A program made the position numbers and the translations under genes. Below are positions 10,421 through 23,564 of a stretch of 64,000 nt of DNA, in pieces; position 1 is the stretch's first letter, and each line of letters opens with the position of its first letter. The stretch is taken from assembly GCA_013396755.1 (NCBI GenBank), contig VWZF01006750.1, positions 2,520,586 through 2,584,585 on the forward strand, in the 5' to 3' direction. This DNA is from Sclerurus mexicanus. Its lineage: Eukaryota > Chordata > Aves > Passeriformes > Furnariidae. The notes below the pieces were generated by a model. That model was not told the origin of the DNA. It saw only the letters and a program-made list of their open reading frames with translations, and did no database searches.

Positions 10421-13400
10421 GTGTGGAATAGACCTGAAAAGCTGAGAAAAAGCATTGGATATAAAACCATTAAGCAGCTGAAGAGAGCTGAGAAATCAGG
10501 GCAGTGGGAACTATATAAACTCACATAAAGAGGAGAATGGCCTGGGCACAATTGGGTTGAGTGAGAAAAAGAGTCACTGGATGTTTCTCTACAGCCTAGA
10601 ATGGCACTTTGATTTCATCAATCTCATCACTCCTCTGTGCAAAAACCTTTCTGCGAGGCGCTAGCAGAAAGACCTGTCCCTTCCCAGGGCTGGACACATG
10701 GAGATTTGTAACCTATTATTTGTACCACTTACTCTGTTCACTCAAATGGGAAGTTTTGTGACGTGGATATGCATGGCCATCTTGCTGCATCATGCTTTGG
10801 CACAATGAGGGTGCGTGCTGCACAAGAGGTCTTCTGTTTTCCACTTGATTTTTTTTCAACTCTAAACAATCATCCATAAAGCCACATTTAAAAAAAAACA
10901 ACAAAAACAATTCACCTACTGAGGTGATGGCTGAATTAGTGTTACTTCTGCAGGTTTGTTTAACAAAGGATACTTACTGTTGCCTGCAGAACCCTTTCTC
11001 AATTTTTTTCCAGAAACTTACAAGGTAGATGAGGTAAATAACCATGAGGAGAAAAAATTATTAAAGAAGGAGGGGGAAAAAAGGAATTATCTCCAAGAAA
11101 TTCCACTACATGCTTTGCTGTGACCTGTGACCTGCTTCTCCCAGTGCTGCCTGGGTGTGAAGCCAGCAGAAACATCTAAGCCACTTTTTTCTCAAGTAAT
11201 GCCCAGTTCTCTGCTCCCTTTCTCTGTGTGCTCAGTTCTAATCAGTTAGCACACTGATCACTCCCAGGTATCACTGATGTCAGGAAGGCCATGCTCTCCC
11301 TCAAGTAAGCACATGCCAAAGGATGGAGCCCAAAGCACCTCAAAACCAAATATGTAGTAGAATGAGGGCATGATGTCACAACCGGCTTTAGCCAGTGTCA
11401 GAACACACTTCCACTGAAAGAGAAAGTCCAACCACAAAATCAGTTTCCTTCTCTTTTGGCAGGGTTATTTTGCAGTCACATCAGTGATCTGCTCCACTGT
11501 GCAGCTGACTAAGTCCCAAGGAGAAGAACAGAGAAGAATCTACATCAAGGATTTGTACACTGTTGCTCACATGCTAAATTTTACCCAAATGTGAAACCAC
11601 AGCCTGGGTGTCTTCTTCTAGCCTGAACTGTCCTCAGACTCAATGCTCTATCTGAAAAATGGGGAGACAGATATCTCTTTGTCTAATCACGGTCATTTGT
11701 AAAACTAAACTGAAGTTCCTATAATGATACTATAATGATGGGTGTCTCAGGAAAAAAAGACAAGGAAATGAATAATTACAGCCTCAGCAGGGTTTGAATA
11801 GCAAGTGGTAAATAAGGTGATGGTCACACAGTGAACACATTGAAAAATACAGCCAAAATAAAACAACGAATAGGGTCTCATTAAGCAAGGGCTGCTCATC
11901 TTTTATACTGAAGAAAGCAGGGGTCCAGTGGAAAAGCTAGTTTGTTATGCAATTGAAGACTGCATAGCAATGCATATGCACAGAGGTCAAACAAAGGTTG
12001 CATGTGCAACATAAACACAGACATTTTGAATGCAGCACTAGTAAGGGTATTTTCATCTGGTTTTGTGCTTGTGTATGAAACTTAACAGGCAGTGTTTACG
12101 GACTTGACATCATTTAAGATCTATAAATTGTCTTTCTAAATGGCATATTACTCTCCTTAAAATGTATTACATTTGGTGCATTAAGCACTTAGTTAAATTC
12201 TTTGGTTCAGATCGGGCAGGAGATCAGATTTACAGATTCAGTTTTGGAGTGCTGTGGTTGGGGGACACACCTTTTCTCTGCCACAATCCCTCCTATGGTT
12301 CTTGTGAGGAGGCCAAAACATGGATGCCTTCACAAATGAAGATCCTGTCTGAGAATCAGATAAATGAATAAATGACAAGCACTGTGCCTAGGGAAATTTA
12401 TTCTCCATTATTTTAGATTAAGCTGTCTCACTAAAAACAATGGTAATGTAATCTGTCAGTAGTTTGTAGCCTAAGTGAGCTGCCATAGGACCACTCAGAT
12501 TTTGAAAGCCATTTAGTCCAGCATACTGAATAGCAGCATTCTGTTACTGTTTATATATATATATACACCTACAAATAATTCCTTTGTCACCAGTGGAGAT
12601 AGCTACTCCCAATTAATGTCTCTCATAAACAGCTCTGTGGAGTCAGACTGCATTATTATTTTCATTTTGCAGGAATGAATCTGAAACAAGAGAACAGATC
12701 AGATTCATAAAATCTTTGTGCCTAACTCCTACTGAAATGAGCCAAACCTGGATCCACTGCAGAACTGGATCCACAAATCAGATGAGCACCTACATGGGAT
12801 TATACTTTGTATCTTTAAAAGGTCTTTAGTGAAATGAATATGAATTTTTTCAGAAAACTGAGCTGTATTACTTCCCTCAGTAAGGGATCAGTTACTACCA
12901 CAAAAACATTAAACAGACGAGAGAAACTGCAGCAGAGAGGTGATGGGGTTATAGTTATTCCAAATGGTTGCAGTGGTGGGTTTAATGGCTCTTTTTCACA
13001 CTGCTTATGACTTATTTTTCCCCCAATATTGTCAATTTATTGCATAAATAGAAGAAATAGTATGCCAATAAACACTAAAAATATAAAAAGTGTTAACGCT
13101 GTCACAGAGTAAGAAAAATCTTGTCATTTTAGCTAACAATTTCAGAAGCACAGATTTCTACCCATTTTTTAGATCTATGTAAAAATATAACAAAGACTTA
13201 CACCACCACCTTAATTTAGCCCTGAAAAATCCTTCTGATGTCAAATGTTTTAAACCTAACCACGGGATCAAAGTACTCATCTAGCTCTTCAATCCAAGTG
13301 TGAAAGGTGTTTGCCCACTAGTAGAAATGCACTGTTTGGAGAGAAGCGAAGCCAGTGCACCATTCACAGGAATTTTTTCATTAATTCTCATTTTTGCTCT

Positions 13401-16302
13401 TTGCCCTCCACTTTCGAAAATGTCCATGGTAGGGCTGCAGCCCTTTTCCAGTGTAACACTCATCTAAGAACTGCCCACCAAAAGCATGAAGGTTCTTCCC
13501 AGAAGCAGCAATGTCATCTCAGTGCCAGGACATGAAAACATACAGGTTGTGTTTGTTCTCAGTGGGTGCTGGCGCCCACAGTTGAAAAGCTACAGATGCC
13601 GTTCCCTCCTTGCTCTTTAAACATGCAGAGGACTCTGCAAACACACTGCTTACAGAACTTGCAGAAAAGAAAAGCTTTTTCACCTATTAAGAACAATGTG
13701 TTTTAGAGACAGAATTTATTTTTCCTTATTTTTATATCAGCTAGGCTTTATTTCTGTTACCCAAAATAACCTTAAGATATTTGTTACAAAAGGAAGGCTG
13801 TACCACTGGGCTTATTTTAACATGCTTTTTGGCGGCAGCATGCTACCTTACTGCACAAACGTGTTCTAAGGGAAAGAAGCTTGGCTAAAAAGATTAGATT
13901 TTTACATAAACAATGGCCCAGGCAGTTTATGTGCTTCCATTAACTAGTTGCATTGCATTTTATTTGTTTATGAGATATAGTTTGCTTTTCTTTGGTAGTA
14001 CTATTTTGTTATTAAACAAAACACATACACGACTGAAGCACATGTCCACAGACCTAGACAGTACCTAGGGCTTTTTTCCTGGCCCAAAGAAGAATTTCTG
14101 AGGGACTTATGTAAAAGTTACAATATAGAGTTTAAAAAAAAATTAACAAAGTACAACGATGGCAGATATTTGAGACTGCATCCTTCTCAGGTTGTATAAA
14201 ACACATCAGCTCCCTCCATCACAAAGAACAGTCAGCCTAAGACAAGCATTAAAACTACTCAAAAGCCAAACCAAACCCCAAAGTACTGTTAATAACCATC
14301 CACAAGGATAGCTATCTGCTACTAAATATATTGGATCAATCACAAACATTTTGGAGGACATTGTTTTAAAGGGAATTGACCAGTAAAAATGTCAGAACAA
14401 CACTACACTTTTGTATCTGGGTTTGCATGGAAACAATCTAAGAGAACTGTGAATTGCTGTACATTTAATACAGCCACTACCAAGGAGGAACTATTACACA
14501 TACCAGCATCTCTATTTCACACAGAGCAGCAATTCCATGCCCAAATTTTCCCACATGAACAAGACTCTCCCTAGACAGTTTAATCCTCACTGTCCAGCTA
14601 AAATGCCTACTGCAGCTGTGCTATCCCTATTTGCAGCAAGAAACTTCTCAAATTTTCTTCATTACAGCTATAGCTGGAATTTTTATCTTCCCTTCTTTTT
14701 TAAAGGAAAAAAATGTTAATAACAACTGAGCTGGACAAAATCAGTTACAAAATTTTATAAAAGCCATAATTACTGCAGACAATTTTTTACATTCCCTCTT
14801 TTTACTGACGACTTCTGATATATATTTATTTTCCCATTTATAAGGAAACAAAACTAATACATAAAGTACATCTTCAGGCAGCTACTAACAACTGAACTAC
14901 TAAGAGAACATACAGAAAACCACATTTAAAAAATTAATAAAGTTTATGAATGTTCCAGCTCTTTGAAAACTGACTTGAAAGAGTGTTCCCCAAATCTAAA
15001 TTTATTTGCAAAACTAAAGTTGGTAATGACTGATTCAGAAGGTGGCAATATTATTTCTTCATCTGCAGCTGTATTTTCAGCTGGTGACTTCCCACAGGCA
15101 GCTATCACTCATTCAACAAAATCTACTCAGCGGCCTTTATTCAAACAGAATATGTTTAAAAACTTAAAACAAAATACTGACTTTTCACTTGTTACTCTGT
15201 CACAATAGAAAAGAGTTTTGTATAATGCCACATTGACCTAATCAATATGCATTCAGATTTTAGAAGAGGCATTCAGTTAATAATTAATTTATTTAATACA
15301 CATGTTGCTTGATCACAACATACGTCAATGTAGAATTACACTGTTAATCTATTACATTTCAGACTAGGATTTCTGTGCTTTTTTCTGCTAAAGGAAAATC
15401 TAGCTGGCTGCTGTAAAGGTTCACTCTGTATACAAGTTGCCATGGTTAGGAAAAAAAAAGTCCTTTTATTGCTTAGGCTGACCAGACACAAAACAAAGGC
15501 TTCCATCAAACGCCTTAGATGATGCCTAACCCAGGTAAAAGAAGAAACTAAGCCCATTTGTTTCTGAAGCTGTGACAGTGATGCTGATTTTCCTAGTGCT
15601 ACTACACAGTCACCAAGACAATCTACTTTTGGGAAGAAAGAGAAATTTGCTAGAAACCTTCTGCAAATGAAACCCAGATGCTTAAGCACAATCCCAGATG
15701 TCTCCTGCAGCGTGTGGCTTTGATAAATTAAATTGAGCATAAGAAAGAGATGAAATATTTATGAAAATTAAATTTGCAGGATGCTTGTCAGTAAGCCTGA
15801 AAAACACTTTTTTCAAACAAAGACAGGAAACCACGTTTTTCACCCAATTGGGTTAGGTGAGGTTATAGCAGTGGCATTCATAGAGCTCCCCAGATGCTTA
15901 CCTTTCATGCAGGCTCCTTAGCTTTTATTCAGACCACTCCTTCCAGAAAAAGAGACCACAAATACTGCCTCTGACACCAGTGTATCGAACATTTATAAAC
16001 AACACGCTGAAATTAATTATTCTGTTTCACTCCTTGTTCAACAAAAGTTTAGTATTTCGAAGGCTCAGAAAAACCTCAAATCACATACAGCATTCTGTGT
16101 AATGGTATCATGTACTGGATACCAAATACTGTTGACACAAACAAACCTGGCTTCTTCCACATTTAAGGGAATGCTATCAGACACTTAAGCAAATTAATAC
16201 ATCGTGAGACATCTTCAGGCTATTTGTTCGCCAAAACTTCATACTTGTACTGGCTTCCTCAAAAGAGCAGTGGGGAAAAAAAAGAAAAGAGTGAATGTGG
16301 TA

Positions 16303-16321
16303 GAAGAGAAGAGAAGAGAAA
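16303..16321. repeat. (AGAGA)n microsatellite, short
   Basis: About four copies of a gaaga pentamer within a longer purine-rich stretch that starts near 16271. Confidence 0.7.
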
Positions 16322-19062
16322 GCATAAATTAACTAAGATAATTTACAATTAAATTGAATCATGTAAACACTAAATACCTCCACTCTTCCAATGATAAATG
16401 TCTTGCATAAAATCTCCAAACACAGCTAAAGCTCTCTCTCTCCACAATCCAGGTCTTGCCTATCTCAGTAGATCTGTTATCACCAGGGTAAGCCCTACTA
16501 CAGAACATAATCAGGTCTTCCTTTCCTAGCCGTTCCTACGTTTCATCCCTCTGCAGGCAACTGTCTTAGAAAGGGTAGCACTCCCTTTCAAGATGCTCTT
16601 CTCTCACTTCTGGAGAACTGAGAAATCCAGAAGGAATTTTTAGAAGTTAATCTTTGTGATTATTTAGCACTTGATTACTTCAAAATTCTGTTTGATACAA
16701 ATATCCATTCAAATACAGAGCTATGACTTAATACACAGAGATATGATCTTAGCAAAGCAAAACAAGTACAAAAGGTTAATATTTATACTGTGGATTATTA
16801 ATAAAGGGGCTGCACCTCTCTGTGTAGCTCACTGAATACTTTTGAAACAGAAACCAAAAGGCCATTAAACTTCAGCAAAGCAGGAATGGAGACAAATCTA
16901 ACACTTCTCAACACCCCTGTGGTCCTTGAACACCTCCTGAGTGCATCAAAGGGCCACCGGATGAGCCAGGACAGCAGAGCTGTCTCAAAGGAGATCAGGG
17001 GTTTATTTGAAGAAGCTCAGCAAGTGACATTTCCCAAACTCTCTTTCAAAAAAGGAGCGACAAATATCCCATTTCCTTTTCATGGAATGTTTATATGCCA
17101 AGGCTCAAGTACCTTTTGCGCTGCCAAGCTAATGCAAAACCACATTTCATCAGAGGAAGAACAATACACTTGCTTAGTGTGCACATTTTGACTTCTATTT
17201 ACAAGAATACACTGTATCTGAAGCAACAGTCCAAAAAAGTGCTGATAAAAGATCAGTACTATTGCAATATCAGTGTAAATCACAGAGAGACACCATAAAA
17301 ATCAGTAGCCTTAGAAAATATATCCCCTACAGTCTGTTTGAAGTGTCAAATGCTAAAAAGTAGTAGAGCTGGAAACAGAAGTTAGTAAAAATACAAGACT
17401 CTTCTTGGTCTGGATAACTAAACTGGCACACTAAGCTTGTTCATTTTTTAAGGGAGTTAAGCCTCCATTTCTGCAAAGTACTCAAGGAAGAGAGTAGTCT
17501 TGTCAGGCTCAAAAGGACCATTCAAGTTTAAATTCACACAGGTCTCTGAAGTAACCTGCTCAGTAAATGCTTCATAGTTACTCGGGATAACGCATGGCAC
17601 ATCTAGCTTCAGTCCACTTAAATGTTCTTCTTTCTAGTTATGAATCCAGAACAACAGGCATTCAAAAATCACGCAAGTGAAGTGTTTGCCAAACCGCAAA
17701 AGAAGTCAGGCCTTTAAAACCAGTAGCCAAGGCCAGACAGGAGAGGATGGGTAATAAACTCCAGTTCAGAACAAGTAGTGCAAAGTACGCTTCATATGTC
17801 CTGAGTTGAACCATATCTCCTAGAAAAACAAGGAAGGAGAGAATAAAAGAAGGAAAGACCCTAGTATTGCTATCTTCCCTCCAGGTATGATGCTGAAGAG
17901 ATCAGATTTCAAGCATCTGTGATGCTCACCACAAGCTACTTTTATTGCTGATTAATAGTGAGAGATTAATAGCTGGAGATGCCACGTAACAGCTGCAGCC
18001 TAAGACTCTTGAACACAGACATGGTTATGCATTTAACAGCTGGGTTCAAACTTCTAGTGGATTGTGCCGTATGGTAACTAGAATCAGTTTACAGTTGAAA
18101 AATTATTACTTTAAATGCACACTGTACAACTACACCACATAGCTACCTCTAAAGTAACACATCCCAAAGGTTACCTATCCTCAGGCTTCCTGGATCATCC
18201 TTCAACTTTCAGCAAATCAAACACTGTCAGGTCCTATCTCCTAATTCCCACAATTTTCAGCTGTAAGCCTCTGAGTTCAAATTGCATCAGGGAGCAGCAA
18301 ATATCAGAGGTGGAGGGGAAGGCTTGGCACTTCTCCAGACAACAACTAGACCAGCAGGTGAGCATGAATTTTTTTCAGAATAAACCAAAGTAGAGTGTTG
18401 CCTGCTAAATCGCTTGAGCAGTGAACTGTACGACAAATAATTATACCACAGAATTCTGTTACATCAGGTTTATATATTCACCATATTGCAATGATAATTA
18501 ACCATTACCTCTACTCAAAGTCCCTGTGGCTTTGGATCCATTAATTGTAAAGGCTGGTATGTCACTCCACAGCATGAGGCTGGGGTACACCAACAGAGAG
18601 CACATAGCCATAAGCATTATACTCCTCAAAGATACAACTGGCTCCTGCCCAGTTTTCTCATACTTTCTCTCCCATATTTTTAACAAATGCTACACTCTTT
18701 CATTCGGAAAGACTCCTCTGTGATTTCCACATATCAGTTTAGGACAAGGCTGCGACACAGTCAGTGCCTATTCAAAAGATGCTCATTTTTAGCTCTACTT
18801 GGGATGATGCCACTAGTAGTATAGGAAGATGGAAAATCTTCTGAATAAATATTCTGCCTCTATCCCACATAGGTAGGATGGGCAGGACAATCTCAGCTTT
18901 TTGGTAAAGCTCCTTTTTTTACAGTAAGTTATGGCTTACACTTCATTCCACATATAGGACTGATACAATTATGCATAGCCAGATGCAAAGGATTTAGGCC
19001 AAAACTATAATTTTGCTCCAAAGCTCAGTCTCTTACGCAACTTTTTTTTTTCTTTTTTTTAG

Positions 19063-19121
19063 CTTAACTTTGCTCAGATTACGGGATAAAAGACAGTTTT
19101 CAAAACAAAGAAGTGGTTTTG
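19063..19121 (+). other. candidate 59-bp exon, unidentified
   Basis: A 20-base pyrimidine tract at 19041-19060 (T9-C-T8 core) and AG lead directly into a segment open in one frame, LTLLRLRDKRQFSKQRSGF, which ends at a donor TTTTG then GTAAGA. The acceptor is very strong and the donor moderate. The basic peptide matches no family I know. The long T tract could equally be an ordinary homopolymer that happens to mimic an acceptor. Confidence 0.17.
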
Positions 19122-19899
19122 GTAAGAAGAGCTTTTGTCACCTGTTTCCTTTACAGTATAACCCTCCAGGTTGCATCACAACTCATATAAACATTTTTTC
19201 TAACAGTCCAGTTAAATTAGCTTTTGGCCTACATTTTTTACGCTTCAGTCTTCAAACAAACATTGCCTTTTCTGACTTTATTTTTGGACATTTCCTTCAG
19301 AAAGAACCTCCTTAAGCGTGAATCCCAGCCTGGAAAATTACCCTCTCCAAGTCTGCAATGCAAGATAGAAGTAGAAAATAGTGCTTGGTCCAAAAGACTG
19401 AACATAAGACCTGCAGTTCAGTGTGACTGAATTGCTCTGCCTTTCTTCCTTACGCTTTGATCTTAAGTTTAGAGAAGATTAAATGCAGTCAAAAATACTC
19501 CAACAGACAGACACGAGCAACACCCAACACTGCAAACCATGTCAAAAATATTCCAATTACCTCTAGGACAAAATATAGCCCTTGTGGACATACAACAAAT
19601 AAGACTGCATGTGAATTGTCTAGCACTCAAGAATGTTCTTAAGAAGTTGAAGAAATGTTTGGAAGAGACTAGGGTGCTATTCAGACAGTATAATACAATA
19701 CCCAGCCAGTATAACATAATGCATGCACCAAATAAATTACACAAATACAAAAAAATATTCAGGTATGCATTCTGCATTTTGAGGAACGTACAGAGAGACT
19801 GAAAAATGCAAAGCAAGGTTCAGTAAAAGTAATTGGAGACACTCTAGATGAGGAAAAAAAACCCTGGGCTTGAACTGGCACAAAGATGATCAGAGTACA

Positions 19900-20005
19900 T
19901 TTAGGACTAATACTTCTAGAGGAGAGAATAGAGAGACACTGGAACCAATTGCCTGGAAACCTATAGTCTGAAGGGAAGTCAAAAAACATGTGCATGTCAG
20001 AGGGA
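19900..20005 (+). mobile_element. possible degraded CR1 fragment
   Basis: The words 'gagacactggaaccaattgc' and 'ctggaaacc' near 19932-19962, followed at the right distance by 'gtcaaaaaacatgtgcatgt', resemble the CR1 run 'cactggaacaggctgcccag...ttcaa..gcgtgtggatgt'. The diagnostic 3' end is missing and divergence is high, so the call is tentative. Confidence 0.3.
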
Positions 20006-22684
20006 TCAACTAAACTCTTGATAACTAGTGCAAATCATCCATTACATTAATGATATAACTATATTAGATACTAGTAACCATGTGGAACCATCAGGAACTC
20101 CCCAGGCATAGGTACAGGCAAAGGCTAGTAATTCATATCCTCACTGTGAACATCCTGCAAGGAAACAGAAGTTTTGAAGGGAAAGAATAGATGCATCTAC
20201 TAAGCAAATTTAAGCTAGAATTAATACAGCTTTAGAAATCTTGCTTTCAGCCTGAGGCATGGACTGAATTACTTAAAAGACCTCTTAACTGGATTTTAAG
20301 CTCCCTTTTTGTTACAATTTCTGACCTTGAAACTGACACATAACCCAAAGGTTACAAGAAAGCAAAATATTACAGTGATGCAACTTAAACAGAAATATTA
20401 CATAAAAAATGCAATTATACAGTCCATAGCTTTACAAGTTTTTTTCTATGGATTTAACTCCTAAAATTAACCTAAAGTAGTCAGCTTCAAGTTCTATCAC
20501 TTTGCCTTTCTTTATTTGCCAAAATATTTGGGGTGGTTTCTGTCTTATATTCAGTATTTCAGAGAAGGACATGGAGCTGCTGAAGGCACCTGTGGGAACC
20601 TGCATGGGCATTCCCTGGCAAAGATTCCCCAGCACAAGCCTCTAACTCTCTGAGTAGTGCTGGCAACCAAGAAATTCACAGTCCATGAGAGGGGAAAAAA
20701 ATCTGTGCTGAACAAGCCACTAGTTACATTTCCTAAAAAAAAATTGTACAAGTGGTCAAAAATCAAGAAAAGATTTGACTCCAAATTGCCAGGAAGTTGG
20801 GAATGTATTTCAAATGCAAGCTGTGAACTCATAAGCAGCTAGGTTTCAAATTACTCTACTGGGAATCTCCTACTGACACTTGTAATTACACTGTTGATAA
20901 GACACAGTATCTGAGGATTTTGTCTTTTGGTGTAATTTGTGCATGCTCATCTTTGTGCCTGAAATTGTGCAGAGGGAAAAATGTTGGTCTTTTCTGGACA
21001 ACCTCAGTTTTCTGTGCACATCTTTCAGCAGCTTACTGTATTTCTTCTACAGACCTGCCTAATCCCCTTCCAGATGTTCCTAAATCAGAATACACGATTT
21101 CCTTGAAGATCATGGCAACAAGATTTTCAATGTCTTTGGGAACACATTATTTTGCTACAGATAACTCTCGGGATAATCTAAGAACCTCCTTGTTTTTCAA
21201 GGGATTACCCAAAAAGTATCAAAGCATTTACCCATCAAAATTTTAAAAGGGAACAGAGAAACTAGTAAGACTCAGGAACATAAATTTATGACTCCTGGTT
21301 TCAGGGTAGTTGATGCAGTCCCGGCTGCACTCCCCACTTCGGCAGTAGAGGGTGCTGGCAGAATACTGAGGGTCCCTGCAAAGATATCCAGAACTCGTCA
21401 GTCAGGTGTAACTGCAATTTGTCGAGAGCCTGCATGTCACAAAAGTATCACTTAGGAAGAATAGCACAGTGAATGGTTTTAAACTGTTTTTTCAGTATCA
21501 TCTTTAGTCTTTAAGACCAGCTCATCTCATGCCAAACTGTGCAGCACGCTTACTCCTATGCCTCATGTGTAACTTCTGCAGTCATGTCTGAGAACGAAGT
21601 CAAACATTAGATAAAAACCATCAGTACAGTATTCCTGTGATTCGAGGAGAAAATGATTGACCAAGGACTGCAAGCTTGAATCTGAGCTGCATATACCATT
21701 TCATTTGTTAGGATTCCTGCAGTTCAACTGCTGCCCAGAATCCCGCTCTGCATCTACCATGCTCTCCCCAAGCCCAGCTGCTCCCATGGACGCTGCATTC
21801 ACCTCCCACCGCATGAAAACTTTCAGGGCAAACAGACTACACGAGTGGCACTGCTGTTTCTTCTTCTCCTTAGCTTTAGCACGTCTTACTAAGGAAGCCA
21901 GAGTAAAATCATCTCATGGATAAGGGAACCTTATGGTTGACACTGAAGGGCTGTAGGTGAAGTCACAGAAAATTTACCTGTTCAGTTAACAGAATTGAGA
22001 AAGAAGAAACTTCCTTGCTGTGCATATTTTTTTTCTCTTTTCAGATGTCATAGTCAGCTTGCTAGCTGCTTCATAATGAAAACATCCAAGCCAAAATATC
22101 CAAGAGTGTTTCATTAAATTATATACTGCTTTTCAAAAGACACTAACCCTAACAGAAAAACGACTCTGCAGTGACACTAATTTCATAGTTCTTCCAAAGA
22201 GCATCACAACATGAATATGTTACTGTAAGCACATTCATAAACTCCCAAAAAAACTCCCCAAAACACATCAGCTCATTTACTGCACCCAGAACTTGTTCTC
22301 AAATGCAATTTTTGTATGTTTCAAATCCCCTAATACACACTCCTTATTTTCAGTCTCTGTAATGAATAAACCTACTATGATTCTGCTGTCAATCACAATT
22401 CTGCCTTACTGCAATCTGTTTACTGCTAATTAGTGCCCCCTTTTCTTATTAGCTATGTCAAATTTTTGCTTCTTGATGGGCAAATACGGCATTTTCACTT
22501 ATAATTATCATGATGCTTTCCTGCTAAGACTGAAGCATGAACACGTTCAGTCTTCCCACGAAACCAGCACAACGTTCCTTAAGTCTATAGCTACTAATAA
22601 AACCCCCTCGCTGTTAAAAGGAGTGACCACACAAATTTACCAGAAAAGCCTGAAACGCTCAAGATTTCTAAAGGCAGATTTGCT
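20006..22684. other. non-coding stretch left of the CpG island
   Basis: No gene recognised. The stretch holds a CTCF-like motif (21342-21356, listed) inside a repeat-free segment of about 21290-21620 with near-balanced composition. GC content rises abruptly at about 22685. Confidence 0.5.
21342..21356 (+). promoter_or_regulatory. CTCF-like binding motif
   Basis: The bases gcagtagagggtgct match 12 of 14 positions of the CTCF core consensus CCASYAGRKGGCRS, including the central AG-AGGG block. The site lies about 1.3 kb from the CpG island, where CTCF sites are common. CTCF is the zinc-finger protein that anchors chromatin loops. The match is by motif only; occupancy is unknown. Confidence 0.4.
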
Positions 22685-22962
22685 ACAACACAGTCGCTTT
22701 AAAACTTTGTCTTTCGAGCGGTGCAAGTCGCCCCAAGTCGCGCTATCAGACAGCGAAGAACAGCGGGAGCGGCAGCTCACGCCGTCCCATCGCGCCGGCT
22801 GTCCCCGCACGCCGAGCGCCTCGGGAGCATCCCCCGCTCCGCCGCACCAGCAGCCCGGCAGGACCACAGCCGCTGGCGGGAGCTAAAATCCTTCCCCCGT
22901 CGCCCCGTCTGCGGGCACCTTCCCGCCACCCTACTCCCTCCGTCCGTCCGTCCCTCCCTCCT

Positions 22963-22963
22963 N
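22963..22963. other. single ambiguous base (N)
   Basis: One N follows a cctccctcct run inside the CpG island. It interrupts every frame that crosses it and probably marks a GC-rich sequencing problem, possibly with missing bases. Confidence 0.95.
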
Positions 22964-23026
22964 AAGCCGGGACACGGCCATCCGCAGGGCCGCCGCCCCC
23001 GGGCCGGACACAAAGGGGCAGCCGGG

Positions 23027-23209
23027 ATGGCGGCGCGGGGATACCGGGCGAGGGTACCCCTGGGCTGCCCCGGCACACCCCCCTGCCCCGCAAAGAAGCC
23101 GAAGCCGTCCCGGCTTTCGCACATCAAACATGACCTCTACCCTAAAGAGACCCGCGCTCGGGAACCGCGACCCTTCCCCGGGCAGAAAGCGCTCGCCAGC
23201 AGCAGCTGA
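23027..23209 (+). other. doubtful 60-codon ORF inside the CpG island
   Basis: ATG at 23027 has G at both -3 and +4 and opens a 60-codon frame, starting MAARGYRARV and ending at a TGA at 23207. No domain, signal peptide or membrane segment is visible; it is rich in Pro, Arg and Lys, as GC-rich DNA tends to encode. It could be the 5' coding start of a transcript that splices out early, an upstream ORF, or nothing. The island context and start context are the only support. Confidence 0.12.
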
Positions 23210-23564
23210 ACGGCAGCCAGGAACCGGGAGGAACCGACAGGTCCGCTCCTGCCCGGCGTGGGTTCACACAGAGCACCCTCCCCGCCTCTTGTCACCGGAC
23301 AACTGTTACAAACAGTTTCTAAGCTTGTGTCATTCTTCGAGTACTAAATGAGCCGCTTCAATAATTGTACATTGCAGGATTGCCCTATTAGCCTGTTAGT
23401 GAATCAGTGAACATGCGGGTTTAACCTCACCCCTGATGCAATGCAGTTGTGTCACTTCTCCGATGGGCACATTAAACAAAGCCACCACATCTGTGGCTAG
23501 GGTTTATAGACTTCTACGTTATCCATCAATCCATCAATAAATGCAATCCCACAAAATCATCCAC

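Larger units (their letters stand above)
10022..19062. other. AT-rich non-coding stretch, no gene recognised
   Basis: Nine kilobases with no recognisable exon, RNA gene or clear transposon. Small simple repeats are listed separately, plus (TA)7 at 12552-12565. The 134-codon minus-strand frame at 15336-15740 has no domain and no coding signature. Positions about 13790-14010 (few repeats, mixed composition, intact words) look like the kind of DNA that is often conserved, but this was not tested. Confidence 0.55.
22685..23300. promoter_or_regulatory. CpG island, probable promoter and first exon
   Basis: By hand count this stretch holds more than 60 CpG dinucleotides in about 600 bases, against near-absence in the flanks, with a sharp left edge. 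In birds such islands usually mark transcription start sites, often of broadly expressed genes. It has GC-box-like words (ggcggg at about 22876, ccccgcc at about 23280), no TATA box, and a cgtc/cctc pyrimidine repeat at 22940-22962. Direction is not settled. On the minus strand an ATG with G at -3 and +4 (22790) lies just before a good donor, GGC then GTGAGC, at 22781/22780. On the plus strand the only fair donor is GGC then GTGGGT near 23258. Open frames through the island on both strands are expected from GC-richness and match no known protein. One N interrupts it. Confidence 0.88.

Noticed and set aside
15336..15740. 134-codon minus-strand ORF
   Set aside because: No domain or conserved-looking peptide; isolated in AT-rich DNA.
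15905..15985. Minus-strand exon ending at AAG then GTAAGC
   Set aside because: Strong donor, but stops in every frame just upstream; at most a non-coding exon.
22721..23209. 162-codon frame through the CpG island, and minus-strand frames of 115-116 codons
   Set aside because: GC-rich DNA has few stop codons, three frames are open at once, the single N breaks each, and none resembles a known protein.
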